Assembly (NCBI GenBank): GCA_027886185.1
Contig: WOAB01000041.1
Span: forward strand, 3,720,001-3,784,000
Length of the DNA stretch: 64,000 nt
Origin: Rheum nobile
Lineage: Eukaryota > Streptophyta > Magnoliopsida > Caryophyllales > Polygonaceae
Direction: 5' to 3'
Positions within the stretch are counted from its first letter, which is position 1. Each line of letters begins with the position of its first letter. The notes beneath the pieces were generated by a model, which made no database searches, was not told the DNA's origin, and worked only from the letters and a program-made list of their open reading frames with translations. This document shows positions 12,301 through 25,148 of this stretch, piece after piece. The position numbers were made by a program, and so were the translations under genes.

Positions 12301-13735
12301 TTACCTTAGTTTAAAGAATTCCTTCCAGTTCCCCTGATTGACTAGTTTAAGTTATTTAACTTGTTGAGTCTTGATATCCTTGTGTTATATCTTTTGCTAC
12401 AAACCCTTCTTGTCATAATGGTTTCTTACAAAGGCTTAGATAAATTTTTCTGGTTCGTTTCCTTTTGGTCCTCATTATTCTTTCAACTCCTCATTGTTCA
12501 AATTTCTTTGATGGCCCAAAAGTCACAATCTGATCATATTTCTATCCCAACAATACAAGCTGAAATGATGATTGTGTACTAAGACCTACCCTTGCCTCAT
12601 TGCACAATCTAATTCCCTATGATCCTCTTCTTAACCATCTCTGGGAATTAGTGTGTGATGCGATAAATGGCCTTCCCCGATTTATTTTATGGGAACGTAC
12701 TTTCAGGTCCTATGTCTTAAAACCCCACATCAAAGGTTTCCATATATCCCTCTAGCACACTGAAAATATCGCCAGAAAGGAATTAGGATGGGCTACCCCT
12801 TAAACGGCTAGTAAGATAATTGCTCCTCCCAAGACAGTATTTATGGCAAATCTCACAGCGTCAGAGACGTCTGCTCAGCCTTGAACAGTTGCCATTTTGA
12901 GCATCTAATCTTTGAATTTGTGACCGTTGCAAAGGCGCAAAAGCTTCAAGAAAATTAGGCGTTTCAACTCTTTAGAGTTCCCAGAAATATCTCCAATGGC
13001 TTGATTCTCAACGGCTCCAAAACACAAAGCTCCTCAAATGGCCAAGAAAAACCTCAATCTTAACCTTGCTCAATTGGAGGTAATCAGGCCGATAAGATGA
13101 CAACAGGCCAAGATGAAGGAACTGCATAAAAGAAGGAAATTGAAGAGGAGGCCACTACGCTGCCATAGGAACGTCTCTCCTAGTTCCCAGTGCTATAACA
13201 TTACAGTGTTCTAGTAGTTCCCTAGGGTCCTACTCCCCTCTTCTATCCTTATTTTGTCTAATGTCAAGTTGGTTGTGCTCTTGTGTTTCTCTTTCCACTA
13301 TGCATCTCTCGGCAATGTACTTGATTTTAATGATTAATGAACTCTTATGATAATGTTTCTAATGCATCATTTGTCTTTGCCTTAAGTTTCTATTATGGTC
13401 ACTGTCATGGGTTTAACGCAAATTGTTTATTTCACATTGATATCATATACTTGATAAGTAACTTGATCTTTTCGATGATGTCAAAAGGGGGAAGAATGGA
13501 TAGGAACCTTGAATTATTGCAACTACTGGACTTATAGGAAATCTGAACCCGTTCTATTTCTGAGGGGGAACTTGAATAACTTAGTTCATTTGCTTAGGGG
13601 GAATTTGCAACTATTGAATGTTCTATCATTATTTAATAAAGTTGTAAATCTCTTAGCTCAACTGTTCTCATGAATTTCATGTCCTTATTATGTTGCCAGG
13701 TTTCTTATATTTGTCATCTTCAAAAAGGGGGAAAT
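12301..13735 (+). other. Copia A 3' region with polypurine tracts, env-like ORF lost
   Basis: Non-coding. Starts and ends align with the B 3' region (22100-25148), including CCATAGGAACG at 13157 as after the B env-like ORF, but about 1.5 kb of the env-like ORF is missing. Four polypurine tracts of AGGGGGAA type occur at about 13486, 13561, 13597 and 13722; the last abuts the LTR and should be the plus-strand primer. Confidence 0.7.
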
Positions 13736-14849
13736 TGTTAGGAAACGGAACTCTGGAACCTCAGTTCCCCTGAGAGTTCCTTTCCTCAGTTTCTCTACTT
13801 TTGAAGATGACAAATATTATGATACTAATGTTTTATCTCAAAGATGTGCTTTAAGGAACCACAGGAATATACCGAAGGCAAGAAAGCCAAACAGGACAAG
13901 AGAACCAAAGGAACAAGACAAAGGAAGGAACCCAGGTGTGCCCAGAAACGTAGCATGCGAGGTTGCGATTCCCGAGAAATCTGGGAACACCAAACCTCGG
14001 ACAAAAGGAGGTGAAAGCGACTTGAGAGAAGCTTCCAAAAGCCTGCCACCATCTAAGAGCAAGACTCCAAGACACGTAGAATGCCGAACCTCGGACAGAG
14101 AAAGGTGAAAGCGACAGGACATGGAACCTGTCGATGTCCAGAAGTCAGTTCTCAAGCGCCCAAAGTGTTGAACCTCGGACAAAGGAAGCTGGAGAACGAC
14201 TTGGCTGAAAAGGTTGACTAACCTAGAAGGATTCTGAGCTGCCTAGGTTGTTTCCACATGCCAAGAACAACGTGGACAAAGGAGAACCACTTATCCTAGG
14301 GCAAGCTCAATCTGTGGAACCAAGAGAAGAAGAAGCTGCGAAGAATCCACTATAAAAGGAAGACTAACCCAAGGGTTATCTTTAAGCACTGAAACATGAC
14401 TCACACTCATTAGCAAATATCTAGTGTGAACCTCCAAACAAGATCATCAAAGCAAACCGAGATCAAGAGGAACCAGTCAAGGAAGAAGAGCTGAGTGCTA
14501 AGTTCCTGTGACTGTAAGTGATAGTTCCTAGGTGCGAAAGTCTGTTTCTTGGATTGATTATTGATTGTGTTAAGTTATCTAGGATTGTCTAATTGTGTGT
14601 AAGGCAAAGGAACTGTGTGTTCGTTCCTAGGATAAGCTGTAACCAAAAGAGATAAGAAATCAAGAAGTAGACTTTGAAATCCTTTCGAAAGAAAGGTAGT
14701 GGTTTTTATCCTGGATTGCTAGTTGGCAATCAAAGGTTTCCACTATAAGGAACTGGTCATTTGTTTGATTGTTTATTTCCGCTGCGAAAGGAACTGAGAA
14801 TTGATATTCTGAGTTCCTTAAGTTTTTATCTAACAATCACGATCCTACA
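13736..14849 (+). repeat. 3' LTR of copia A (1114 bp)
   Basis: Same ends as 6056-7179, lacking one 10-bp unit of the tandem GAGGAACCCA near 13930. TATA-like CTATAAAAGG near 14351. Confidence 0.93.
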
Positions 14850-15107
14850 GAGCCTAGCCTCACAAATAAGCCCAAACACAACCCCACCGCGCCGTTGTAG
14901 TCCCACCTCGCCGTTGCTCCGCCTCGCGCTGCCCCTGCTTCGCGTCGCTGTTGCTACCGCCCTGCGCCAACTTCGCCGCGACCCGGCCACAGTTCCCAGT
15001 TTCTCACCGCGACCCTACCGCCCCGCGCTGAGACTCTCCAGGCTGCGTGTTTGTTTGTTTGTAAGTTTTCTAGTTTGACTTGCTTTGAGCACCTCAATTT
15101 CCTACTT
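14850..15107 (+). other. Gypsy spacer between copia A and the env-like ORF
   Basis: GC-rich stretch (about 14875-15040) with degenerate CCGCGACCC and CCGCCCCGCG motifs like those of the gypsy LTR and gag linker, then a short T-rich leader to the ATG at 15108. No gene of its own. Confidence 0.6.
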
Positions 15108-15655
15108 ATGGCATCCAAAGGCAAGAAGAAAATGTCGACTAGGGATGGGAGTGAGGTTTATAATGTGGTGAAGGAGAGGAAGGTGTTGGCTTCGAAGTTT
15201 TTCCATAAGCCGACTTTGGAGCAATTGGGAATGTTGGCATGTGTGTCCATGTGCTTGACACAGTGTGGGTTAGGAAATTTTCTAGACAAGGCTGCCCCTG
15301 TGTATCCAGAGCTGTGCTACCAGTTTATTGCCTCTTTCAGGAGGCTCACCAATGACTCGGACGATAGGCATCTGCGCAAGATCATGTTCACCTACAATGG
15401 GCGTGATTACTCCTTATCTCTGAAGTTGGTGCATGAAGCCTTGGGTATCACGAAGGACCCAACTGATGGGTGGTCTGGTGGTATTCATGATTCCGAGATG
15501 ATGGAGTTCTGGCGGGCTGCTACGGGTAGGAGTTTCAGGAAGGGTCAGGAGGTGGATTCCAAGTTGGTGAACCCGTGTCTGCGGTTGATCCACAAGGTGA
15601 TGATGAGAGATTTCTTTGGCCATGCAGACGATGGAAAGGTCCCTCTGAAGGACTT
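15108..15655 (+). pseudogene. Gypsy 3' env-like / ATHILA ORF, N-terminal part
   Basis: Starts MASKGKKKMSTRDGSEVYN. About 183 codons, then broken by copia B; it resumes in frame after the B 3' target duplication (26285). The sequence resembles the ATHILA ORF-1/plant transposon protein type: a fold with Leu-rich helices around LACVSMCLTQCGLGNFLDKA and FTYNGRDYSLSLKLVHEALG. The function of this ORF is unknown even in intact Athila elements; it lies where retroviruses carry env, but I see no membrane segment. Family call by resemblance only. Confidence 0.7.
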
Positions 15656-16791
15656 TGTTAGGAAACGGAACTCTGGAACTTCGGTTCCCTTGAGAGTTCC
15701 TTTCCTCAGTTTCTCTACTTTTGAAGATGACAAATATTATGATACTAATGTTTTATCTCAAAGATGTGTTTTAAGGAACCACAGGAATATACCGAAGGTA
15801 GGAAAGCCAAACAGAACAAGGGAACCAAAGGAACAAGACAGCTGAAGGAATCCAGAGGAACCCAGGTGTGCCCAGAAATGGAGCTTGCGACATTGCGATT
15901 CCCGAGAAATCTGGGAACACACAACCTCGGACAAAAGGTGTCGAAAACGACTTGTCCGAAGCTTCCAAAAGTCTGCCAAGGTCCAAGAGCTAAAGAACAA
16001 GATGCCTAGAGAACCTCTACCTGGGACAGAGACGATGAAAGCGACAGCACATGAAGACGTCGCTGTCCAGCAGACGGTTCCCAAGCGGCCAGCTTACTCA
16101 ACCTCGGACGAAAGCGTTTTGACAACGATACTACAAGGATCGTCTGAGGTAGTTGACCAACCAAGAGAGATTCTGAGCTGCCTAGGTTGTTTGCACATGC
16201 CAAGAACAACGTGGATCAAGGAGAACCACCAATCCTAGGGCAAGCTCAATCCGTGGGAACCAAGAGAGGATCGAGCTGCGAAGAATCCTCTATAAAAGGA
16301 AGACTAACCCAAGGGTTATCTTTAAGCACCAAAACAAGAACTCACACTCATTAGCAAATATCTAGTGTGAACCTCCAAACAAAGATCATCAAAGCAAACC
16401 GAGATCAAGAGGAACCAGTCAAGGAAGAAGAGCTGAGTGCTAAGTTCCTGTGACTGTAAGTAATAGTTCCTAGGTGCGAAAGTCTGTTTCTTGGATTGAT
16501 TATTGATTGTGTTAAGTTATCTAGGATTGTCTAACTGTGTGTAAGGCAAAGGAACTGTGTGTTCGTTCCTAGGATAAGCTGTAACCAAAAGAGATAAGAA
16601 ATCAAGAAGTAGACTTTGAAATCCTTTCGAAAGAAAGGTAGTGGTTTTTATCCTGGATTGCTAGTTGGCAATCAAAGGTTTCCACTATAAGGAACTTGTC
16701 TTATGCTTGATTGTTTATTTCCGCTGCGAAAGGAACTGAGAATCGTTATTCTGAGTTCCTTAAGTTTTTATCTAACAATCACGATCCTACA
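15656..16791 (+). repeat. 5' LTR of copia B (1136 bp)
   Basis: TGTTAGGAAACGG to GATCCTACA; TATA-like CTATAAAAGG near 16291. U5 and leader are close to those of A, but the central U3 (about 15985-16150) differs strongly from A (6385-6520), so the two copies belong to different U3 subtypes. Confidence 0.93.
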
Positions 16792-16805
16792 ATTGGTATC
16801 AGAGC
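16792..16805 (+). other. Primer binding site, tRNA-Met type
   Basis: ATTGGTATCAGAGC immediately after the 5' LTR of B. Confidence 0.88.
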
Positions 16806-16841
16806 AGGAAAAGCTCTAGATCTTTGATAAGTTTGCAGATC

Positions 16842-18875
16842 ATGTCTCAACCAAGCAAGTTTGAGCTCGGAATCTCCACCAACAAGCCATATCTCCGAAA
16901 GAAAGGAGAAGAAACATGGTGGGAAAAGTGCATGGAAAGCCACATCAAGACCAACGACTACCAATGCTGGAGGATAGTCAAAAATGGAGATGGCTATGTC
17001 GACCTCACCATGAAGGAAGAAGATTGGAAACCAGAACACTATGTTATCATGGAGAAGAATGCCAAGGCCAGGAAGTTCATCCTCAATGGATTGGACAGAG
17101 AGGACATGGACAAGGTCATAGGAATCAAGACGGCCAAAGAGATGTGGAAAGCTCTCAAGGAGATGCATGAAGGAAGTGAGGAACTAAAGCAAAGCAGAAA
17201 GTTTGCTTTGGAAGGAGAATACCACACCTTCAAAATTATGGAAACTGAGACCATCTCAGAGTACTACTCTCGCTTCAACAGATTAATTGGAAAGTTGACG
17301 GCGGCGGGAGTTGATCTTGATGAAGTCTCCAAGTCCTTAGTGATCATCAATGGACTCAACTCCAAGTTCACCCTTCTCAAAGGAATCATGAAGAACACTC
17401 CAGGCATCCAATCCCTTCCCTTGACCCAAGTCATAGGGAAACTGGAAGTTGAAGAAGGAGAACACACTAAAGCCAATACCGATAAGAAACTGGAGAAAGG
17501 AATCGCCCTTAAGATCTCCAAAGCTTTATCAAAGCTTGAGATGGAGCAAGAGAACTCAGACTTGGAAGAAGAGGAGGACGAGCTAACAGCCCTCTTCTCA
17601 AAGAATATCAAAAAATTCTTTGTGAAGGGAAGGTTCCAAAAGGGCAGTTCCTCCTACAACGGACCCAGAAGGGATCTAAAGGAAGTCTCTTGTTACGAGT
17701 GCAAAGAGAAGGGACACTACGCTAAGAACTGTCCCAACAAGGAAGACTCCAAGGAAGAAGAAAAACCTCAAAGAAATAAGGCTCTCGTAGCCTCATGGGG
17801 AGAAGACTCAGATGAGGAACTGGATCTCAGTGGCTTCTCTGGAGGAAGATGTCTCATGGCAAAAGGAGACACAAGCGACTCAGAAGACCTTGAGGTAACT
17901 TCTGATGATCTCTTAAAATCCCTAGTTGATTGTGATAAGAAACAACTTCTTAAGATCATAAAGAAACTAGAAAAGGAAACCAGTTCCCTTCAATAGAAAC
18001 TTGATGATTGTGAAGATGAAATTGCATGCTTAACTGTTGAGAATTCTGTTTGGAGTAAGAAACTTGATGAAACTGAGAAAGACCTAGCTGAAACTCACTC
18101 CAAACTGATTGAAATTAGGAACGTGTATGCTAGTCACCTTAAAATCTGCAAATCTTGTGATGAAACTAGCATAGACTCTGTCACAGTTCCCTTGCATGCT
18201 AATTTACCTGGAAAAGACATGCTTCAATCCATAATTGATAGATTGGACATCCTCACTGATTCTATTAATGAAAAGACAATAAATCAAACTGTTTTTGTGA
18301 GACAACGCCATGGAATAGGATATGTCAACAACAAGGATAACAATGATGCTGAAGATGAAAAAGCTAGACGAGAACTTGTTGAGATGAATGAGAACCTCAG
18401 CATTGCTCTTGCCACCTCTCGTGACAGGAATCAGTTCCTATCAAAGAAGATCATGGTGCTTGAGAACAAGGATGAGGTTGCCAAACATCTCAATGAAGGT
18501 TCTCAAAGCCCTAAGAAGGAACCAAAAGGAAAAGAAAAAATGACTCCTGAAAATCAATGGTTCATCAATTCTTTTGCTCACAAAAAGTATGTTGACATGG
18601 CCAATAGTAAGGTTAAAAACAATATTGATTTCAACAAAATAAATGAAAAACCTTTTAGGCCAGGGAAAGGAAAGTATGGTCATGTTGTCTACAACCGCTT
18701 ATGTACCTACTGTGGTAAGAATGGCCATTACAACACTGATTGTGCTAAGAAAAGGAACTTTGAAAGGGAGAAAAGTGCTTATCACCAGGAAAGGAACCAA
18801 CTCCCTGATTATTCACAGACTCGAAATGCTAATCCCCCTAGTAAAGCCAAGCTTCGCTGGGTTCAGAAATCTTAG
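16842..18875 (+). pseudogene. Copia B gag (one nonsense codon)
   Basis: Starts MSQPSKFELGISTNK. Same layout as A gag: N-terminal gag domain, acidic linker, CYECKEKGHYAKNC (about 17694), acidic helical stretch, CTYCGKNGHYNTDC (about 18703). An in-frame TAG at 17994 (CAG in A) truncates it after about 384 codons; the same frame then stays open to TAG at 18873-18875, the conserved gag terminus. Everything else aligns with A without gaps in frame. Confidence 0.9.
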
Positions 18876-21800
18876 TTCCCTTATGTGCAGAAAGAAGAGA
18901 GGCAACCCCAACTATGGTACATTGACAGTGGTTTGCTCATGCCATATGACCGGAAAAAAGAAATCAAATGACCTCTCTTCAACCTCTCCAAGGAGGGAAC
19001 ATATCCTTTGGAGACAAAAGCAAAGGGAAAATCTGTGGAATAGGAACTGTGAAACTTAACGATCACATTCAGGTAAACAAAGTTCACCTTGTTGATAGTC
19101 TTGGTTTTGATCTAATAAGTGTGTCACAGCTGTGTGATCAAGGAGACAATGAAGTCAGATTTAGATCAAACGAATGCTCAGTTCTTGACTCCTCGGGACA
19201 AATCATCCTAAAAGGAAAGAGATTCAACAATGTTTACATTGTTGATCCATCCTTCGTCCCCAAGGAGAAACTGTGTCTCTCAACCGTGAATGACCAAGCT
19301 GAGTTGTGGCACCAACGCCTCGGTCATGCTAGCACCAAGCTGATTCAAAAGCTACACTCAAAGGAACTAGTCAGAGGATTGCCAAAGCTGAGTGGCACAT
19401 CTAAGGAACCATGCTCTGACTGTGTAAAAGGAAAACAGGCTCGTAGTTCCTTCAAATCCAAAAACATGGTAAGCACCTCAAGGCCTCTTGAGCTCATCCA
19501 CATGGATCTTTGTGGACCCATGAGAGTTCAAAGCCTAGGAGGGAACAGGTATATTTTTGTTATTGTCGATGACTTCTCTCGCTTTACTTGGACCATTTTC
19601 ATTAAATCTAAAAGTGAAGTCATTGATCGCTTTAAAGACCTGGTTCCCTTGTTAGAAAAATCCCTTGATTGTTCACTTAATGATATTCGGTCTGACCATG
19701 GTATCGAATTCAAAAATGGAGAATTTCTAACCTTTTGCAGTGAGCATGGCATTGATCACAACTTCTCTGCACCATACACTCCTCAACAGAATGGAGTAGT
19801 GGAGAGAAAGAATAGGACCTTGGAAGACATGGCTCGAACTATGTTGATCTCAAGTGGACTCTCCCAATCCTTTTGGGATGAGGCGATCAACACATCATGC
19901 TACATCATCAATAGAGCCATGCTTCGCCCTATCATAGAAAAGACACCATATGAACTCCTAAGAGGAAGAGTTCCCAACATTTCTCATCTAAGGGTGTTCG
20001 GATGCAAGTTCTTTGTGCACAACAATGGGAAGGACAATCTTGGCAAGTTCGACCCAAGAAGTGATGAAGGAATCTTCATTGGATATGCCTCAGGCAGCAA
20101 GGCATACAAGGTCTTCAACAAAAGGACTAAAAAGGTAGAAGAAAGTGTTCATGTTATTTTTAATGAAAAATCACTTGGAAAGATTGTGTAGAACACCACC
20201 AGTTCCTTTGAAGATCCGTTTCCCAAGTCATCCCAAGAAGATCCAGATGAAGATGTCACTCCTCCCAGTTCATGCCCTGCTGAACGGAACCCTCCAATGG
20301 CTTCTCCACCAGTTCCAATGGATAATGAACAACAATCTATTTCTGGGAACCATGAGCATGACGACAATATCTGTGGAGACCTCAATGATTCATCTTCCCA
20401 CATGTTCTTCAATGGAGAAGGTGACCCCAACCAGGAAGCTGAATGCTCAACTCAGAATGTCTCCACATCAAATACTTTGGCTTCCAACAGAGAAAGAAGA
20501 GTCGTCAAGCCTCCAGTCAGGTATGAACATCTAACTTTCTTTGCCTTTAATGCCTTTTTGTCTATTATGGAACCAAAGAACATAGGTGAGGCACTGAAGG
20601 ATGTGGACTGGATCCAAGCCATGCAAGAAGAACTTCATCAATTTGAAAGGAACAAAGTTTGGCATCTGGTTCCTCGCCCCAAGGATAAGCACATCATAGG
20701 AACCAGATGGGTTTTCAGAAACAAGCTAGATGATACATGAGCTGTGATAAGGAACAAAGCAAGACTTGTGGCTCAAGGATACAATCAACAAGAAGGAATT
20801 GACTATGATGAAACCTATGCTCCAGTGGCAAGGATCGAAGCAATAAGGTTGTTGATTGCCTTCGCATCTCACAAAGGGTTCAAGTTGTTCCAAATGGATG
20901 TGAAGACAGCCTTCCTCAATGGAATTCTTCAAGAAGAAGTCTATGTCAAGCAACCTCCTGGTTTCGAAGACGACGATCATCCAGATCATGTCTACTTTCT
21001 AGACAAGGCACTCTATGGCCTCAAGCAAACTCCCAGAGCTTGGTATGATCGTCTTGCCCAGTTCCTACTCTCAAATGGCTACAGGCGTGGAGTTATTGAT
21101 AAGACTATCTTCATCCTAGAAGAAGAAGGTAACATCTTAGTGGTTTAAATCTATGTTGATGATATCATTTTTGGTTCCACTAACCTGTCCCTTGTAGACA
21201 AGTTCAAAGACTTGATGAGCAGTGAATTTGAAATGAGCTTAATTAGGGAACTCACATTCTTCCTCGGATTACAAATCACTCAAAAGGAAGATGGTATTCA
21301 AATCCACCAACAGAATTATGTCAGGGAACTACTGAAGAAGTTCAAAATGGATTCATGCAAGCCTCTCTCCACTCCCATATCCACCATTGCCCATCTGGAT
21401 AAGGACCACTCGAGTCCTCTAGTGGAGGAAAAGCTCTATAGAGGTATGATAGGCTCACTCATGTACCTAACCGCTAGTCGACCAGACATTGTCTTTGTTG
21501 TTGGCTTGTGTGCTAGGTTCCAATCTTGTCCGAGAGAAACCCACTTGGCTGTTGTAAAGAGAATACTTCGATATCTCAAGGGAACTGACGATCTCTGCAT
21601 TTGGTACCCCAAAGAATGTCCCTTTGAGCTCATGGGTTTCACTGATGCTGATTATGCTGGATATTTGGTGGATAGAAAGAGCACTTCTGGAATGGCACGG
21701 TTCCTAGGCCCTTGCCTTGTGTCATGGGGATCAAAGAAACAAGTTTCAGTCTCCCTTTCCACCACAGAATCCGAGTACATTGCAGCTGCCTCTTGTTGTT

Positions 21801-22099
21801 CTCAACTTCTCTGGCTAAAGCAACAACTCGCGGACTTTGGTATGTCTTATGGCCCTCTCACTATTCTTTGTGACAACACTAGTGCTATAAACATTTCTAA
21901 GAATCTTGTGCATCATACTAGGACCAAGCATATTGACATTAGACATCATTTTCTTAGAGATCATGTTGAGAAGGGAAACATCATTATGAAATTTTGTAGA
22001 ACTGAAGATCAAATTATAGATATATTCACCAAGGCATTGAATAGAGTTCCTTTTGAGAACCTTAGATTGGAACTAGGAATAATTCCTATTACTCAGTAG
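18876..22099 (+). pseudogene. Copia B pol: PR-INT-RT-RH with stops
   Basis: Protease near 18925 (frameshifted by one extra base near 18931 compared with A), HHCC zinc region (about 19305-19440), a full integrase core with VDDFSRFTW (about 19565) and RSDHGIEF (about 19690), reverse transcriptase with QMDVKTAFLNG (about 20897) and YVDDIIFGST (about 21154), RNase H with TDADYAG (about 21643) and STTESEYIAAA (about 21760). From 18968 to 22099 a single frame is interrupted by TAG 20189, TGA 20738 and TAA 21146; two of these are C-to-T changes. The catalytic motifs are still readable, so the copy decayed by point mutation. Confidence 0.92.
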
Positions 22100-22940
22100 T
22101 GACCTTAGTTCTGAGAATCATTTCCAAGTTCCCCTGATTGACTAGTTTAAGATATTTAACTTATTGAGTCTTGATGTCCTTGTGTTATATCTTTTGCTAC
22201 AAACCCTTCTTGTCATAATGGTTTCTTATAAAGGCTTAGATAAATTTTTCTGGTTCGTTTCCTTTTGATTATCATTATTTCTCAACTCCTCATTGTTCAA
22301 ATTTCTTTGATGGCCCAAAAGTCACAATCTGATTATATTTATAACCCAACATTATAAGCTGAAATGATGATTGTGTACTAAGACCTACCCTTGCCTCATT
22401 GCTCAATTTAATTCTCTATGATCCATCTCTAAACCTTCTCTGATAATTATTGTGCAATGCGATAAATAGCCTACCCTGATTCCTTGTATGGGAACGTACT
22501 GTTTTTGGTTCCTTTGTCTCCACCCACACCAAAGGTTCCCATACATTCCTCTAGCTCGCTGAAAATGTCGCCAGAAAGGAACTAGAACATCGCATCTCTT
22601 CAATGGCTCGCTTGGCTCTCCCAGACGCTATTTATGGCATATTGGCAGGGATAAGGCATGTCTCATCAGTGGCAGACCTCCCTCTTCTCGGAATGGGTCA
22701 TATTTTGAATTTAAATTAGCCGTTCCAAAAAGCTGCAACTCTCTTCAATGCTTCGGATTTGCCTTGATCTTCTCAACGGCTGGATTTGCGTCAACGGTCA
22801 CCTCATTTCTTGGCCATCCCAGATCTTCAACGCACTTAAAGAGGTGCTCAGTTGCTCCGAGTTGATCACACAAGCTCTCCATCTCTCTGATCATCTACCT
22901 CTCTTTCTCCTCACACAGAAATCCTCTTAGCTCCTCTCAA
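22100..22940 (+). other. Copia B spacer between pol and the env-like ORF
   Basis: No gene seen. It aligns with the start of the A 3' region and loosely with D 42877-43737. It may carry the 5' leader or a splice acceptor for the downstream ORF; none can be assigned from the sequence alone. Confidence 0.5.
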
Positions 22941-24546
22941 ATGGCCAACCCTAACCCACTCATTGTTATGGATGAAGAAGAGGCTGCTTTTCTTCAAGCC
23001 TTTCGCGAAAAGAAGGCTAAAGCCTCCTCCTCCAAGCCTGTTTCTCCCTCCATCTCTCAAAAATCCCTCCCCAAAGAGAACCCTGTGGCGAAACCGGCAG
23101 AGAAACCAGAAGAGAAGCTTGAGGAACCACCAAAGGCTAAGGAAAAGGTGGAAGAGGAACCAACCATGCCCAAAGAAGAGGAGCAAGCCATCACTTTGGC
23201 TTCAGAATCAGTCACAAAATCAGTTTCTGAAGGCGGGTCGCATGATTCCTCTCCGGATAAATCCCTTCAAGAGATCCCTAGCCCCGAGCCTTCCCCGATC
23301 AGCCTCAAATCCAAAACTTCCAACCCAGGCCCCTCTGTCGCCACAAAAATGCAACAGAGGAAGAGAAGCTCCCAAGCCATTATTCCCTATGAAACCAAAT
23401 CCACAAAAAAGGGCCAAAATCACCACCCTCTCTGCCTCCTCTTCCTTCTCCAAAAGGAAGATCCTAAAACCTCTCATTATCGGCAGAGAATTCTGGACCC
23501 AGGAGTTAGAAGAAGAGGATGAGGAACTCTATGGAGAAGCTTTGAATGAATTCCACTCTCTGTTACAGTTCCAAGGGTGGGACGAGATGCTGTGCGAGCC
23601 CTTCTCTGCTTCCGACGAGGTTGTCCGGATGTTTTACCAGTCCATGGAATTTGTACCCCAGAAGGAGAACTCTCCCTGTCACGACGCCATTGTCATATGG
23701 AAGGGAACCGGCTTTCCCCTGTCCGCCAATCTAATCGCGTCTGCTCTAGGGATTGAGTCGAGGTCTGGGTTTGGCATTCTGCCTCAGAAGAAGGGATGGC
23801 CCAAGGGAAAGGGCTTCAAGTCCAAAGGAGCAATCGTCAAGAAAATTTATGATGGCGCATCCCCCTCATCTTTGGAGACGAAGGATCTCTCCATCGCCAA
23901 CCGGCTACTGCATTTTTGGATCACTCGCAACTTGGTTCCCAGGCAAGAGAACAGGAACGAAGTCCTCATCACCGACGCCATCTACATGGACAAAGTGCTC
24001 TCCGGCGTTCAGTTGGATCTTCCCCGTATTGTGCTGGCTCACATGCAATTTTGTGCATCCCATGACTCCCATGCTTTACCCTTCCCTCACATCATCAAAA
24101 GGCTACTCTCTAACCTCAATCAGTACCCAGAAGACTTCCCCGAGACTGCCTACAGCAAATGTCTTACAATGCACACAGTTCGGAAGCTGAAATCTAATGA
24201 ACAACAATCCAACCCTGCTGAAACAGAAGAAATCCCGCCTAAGGAAAAGGCGAGTTCCCAGGGCCGTTCTAGTTCCCACCCTCAGCAACCCCCCTCTTCA
24301 GACTCCTCTGTGATCCTCCTTGCGTTGGATCGTATTGAAAAAGCTATCTTGGAAGGCTCGACTGCCAACACGGTCGCCATCCATGATCAAGTAAGAGAGT
24401 TGAGGCGTATCAGTTCTGCTGTCGAGAGTCTGGTGGAAGTTCTGCAGAAGGATTGGCAAGGTGCAATCAGTGCTCATCAGGCCGCGGGCCAAAATGTAGG
24501 AACCGACGATAAGGATGCAGAAGAAGAGGCCGCTACTACGCCATAG
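22941..24546 (+). pseudogene. Copia B env-like 3' ORF (frameshifted)
   Basis: Starts MANPNPLIVMDEEEAAFLQA. A Lys/Glu/Pro-rich N-terminus of about 150 residues breaks at an A-run near 23403-23410, and the rest is open in another frame to TAG at 24546. The C-terminal part (from about KPLIIGREFW) has a globular region found also in D: FYQSMEF, a nucleotide-free helical stretch, and LDLPRIVLAHMQF. This resembles the putative plant transposon protein domain (Transposase_32 type) of SIRE 3' ORFs. Function unknown; no clear signal peptide or membrane segment, so the label env-like refers only to position. Confidence 0.75.
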
Positions 24547-25148
24547 GAACGCTTGTTCTAGGTTCCCATTGCTGCAACGCCACAGCGAGCTAGTAGTTTC
24601 CCTTAGGATCCTACTCCCCTCTTCTATCCCTTTTGTTGTCTTTCTTAAGATTCTTTTGTTGTCTTCCTTGCTATCTGTTGTTTGTCTTGTCGGTTGTTTG
24701 TTGTTTGCTTGTGGTATTTTGTGTGTTTGATCAATGATAAGTGAAGTTTTTAATGATTATCTTCAGTTTCGTTCCCATGCTCATTTGTCTTTGCCTTAAG
24801 TTTTCATTATGACATTTTATGGGCTTGCTGCAATCGCATATTCACTCCGATATCATGTTCTTAACTTATACTTAATATTTTCGATGATGTCAAAAGGGGG
24901 AAGAAAAGGATAGGAACCTTGAACTTTGGAGACTACTGAATTAATAGGAACTCTGAACTAGTTCTATCTCTAAGGGGGAATTTGAAATAAACTTGTTCAC
25001 GTGCTTAGGGGGAATTTGCAACCATTGAATGTTCTATCACTAATCTGTAATGTTGTAAATCCCGTTATCTCAATATGGTCTCATGAATTTCATGTTCCTA
25101 TTATGTTGCCAGGTTCCTTATATTTGTCATCATCAAAAAGGGGGAAAT
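24547..25148 (+). other. Copia B 3' UTR with four polypurine tracts
   Basis: Purine tracts of AGGGGGAA type at about 24893, 24973, 25006 and 25135; the last abuts the 3' LTR. The same four-tract layout is seen in A and D. Confidence 0.75.

Larger units (their letters stand above)
6056..14849 (+). mobile_element. Ty1/copia element A (SIRE/Maximus-like), nested in gypsy
   Basis: 8.8 kb element with LTRs at 6056-7179 and 13736-14849, a tRNA-Met primer site, gag, pol (PR-INT-RT-RH) and a long 3' region. Target duplication GAGCT at 6051-6055 versus GAGCC at 14850-14854 (one mismatch). LTRs differ at about 18 positions plus one 10-bp tandem-unit deletion in the 3' LTR. Compared with sister B it has lost the env-like 3' ORF and 192 bp of the integrase core. 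The SIRE/Maximus label is inferred from LTR length over 1 kb, two zinc knuckles in gag, and an env-like ORF in sister copies. Confidence 0.92.

Noticed and set aside
22963..23400. Arg/Pro-rich frame upstream of the B env-like frameshift
   Set aside because: It overlaps the true N-terminus starting at 22941; the composition is that of an out-of-frame reading.
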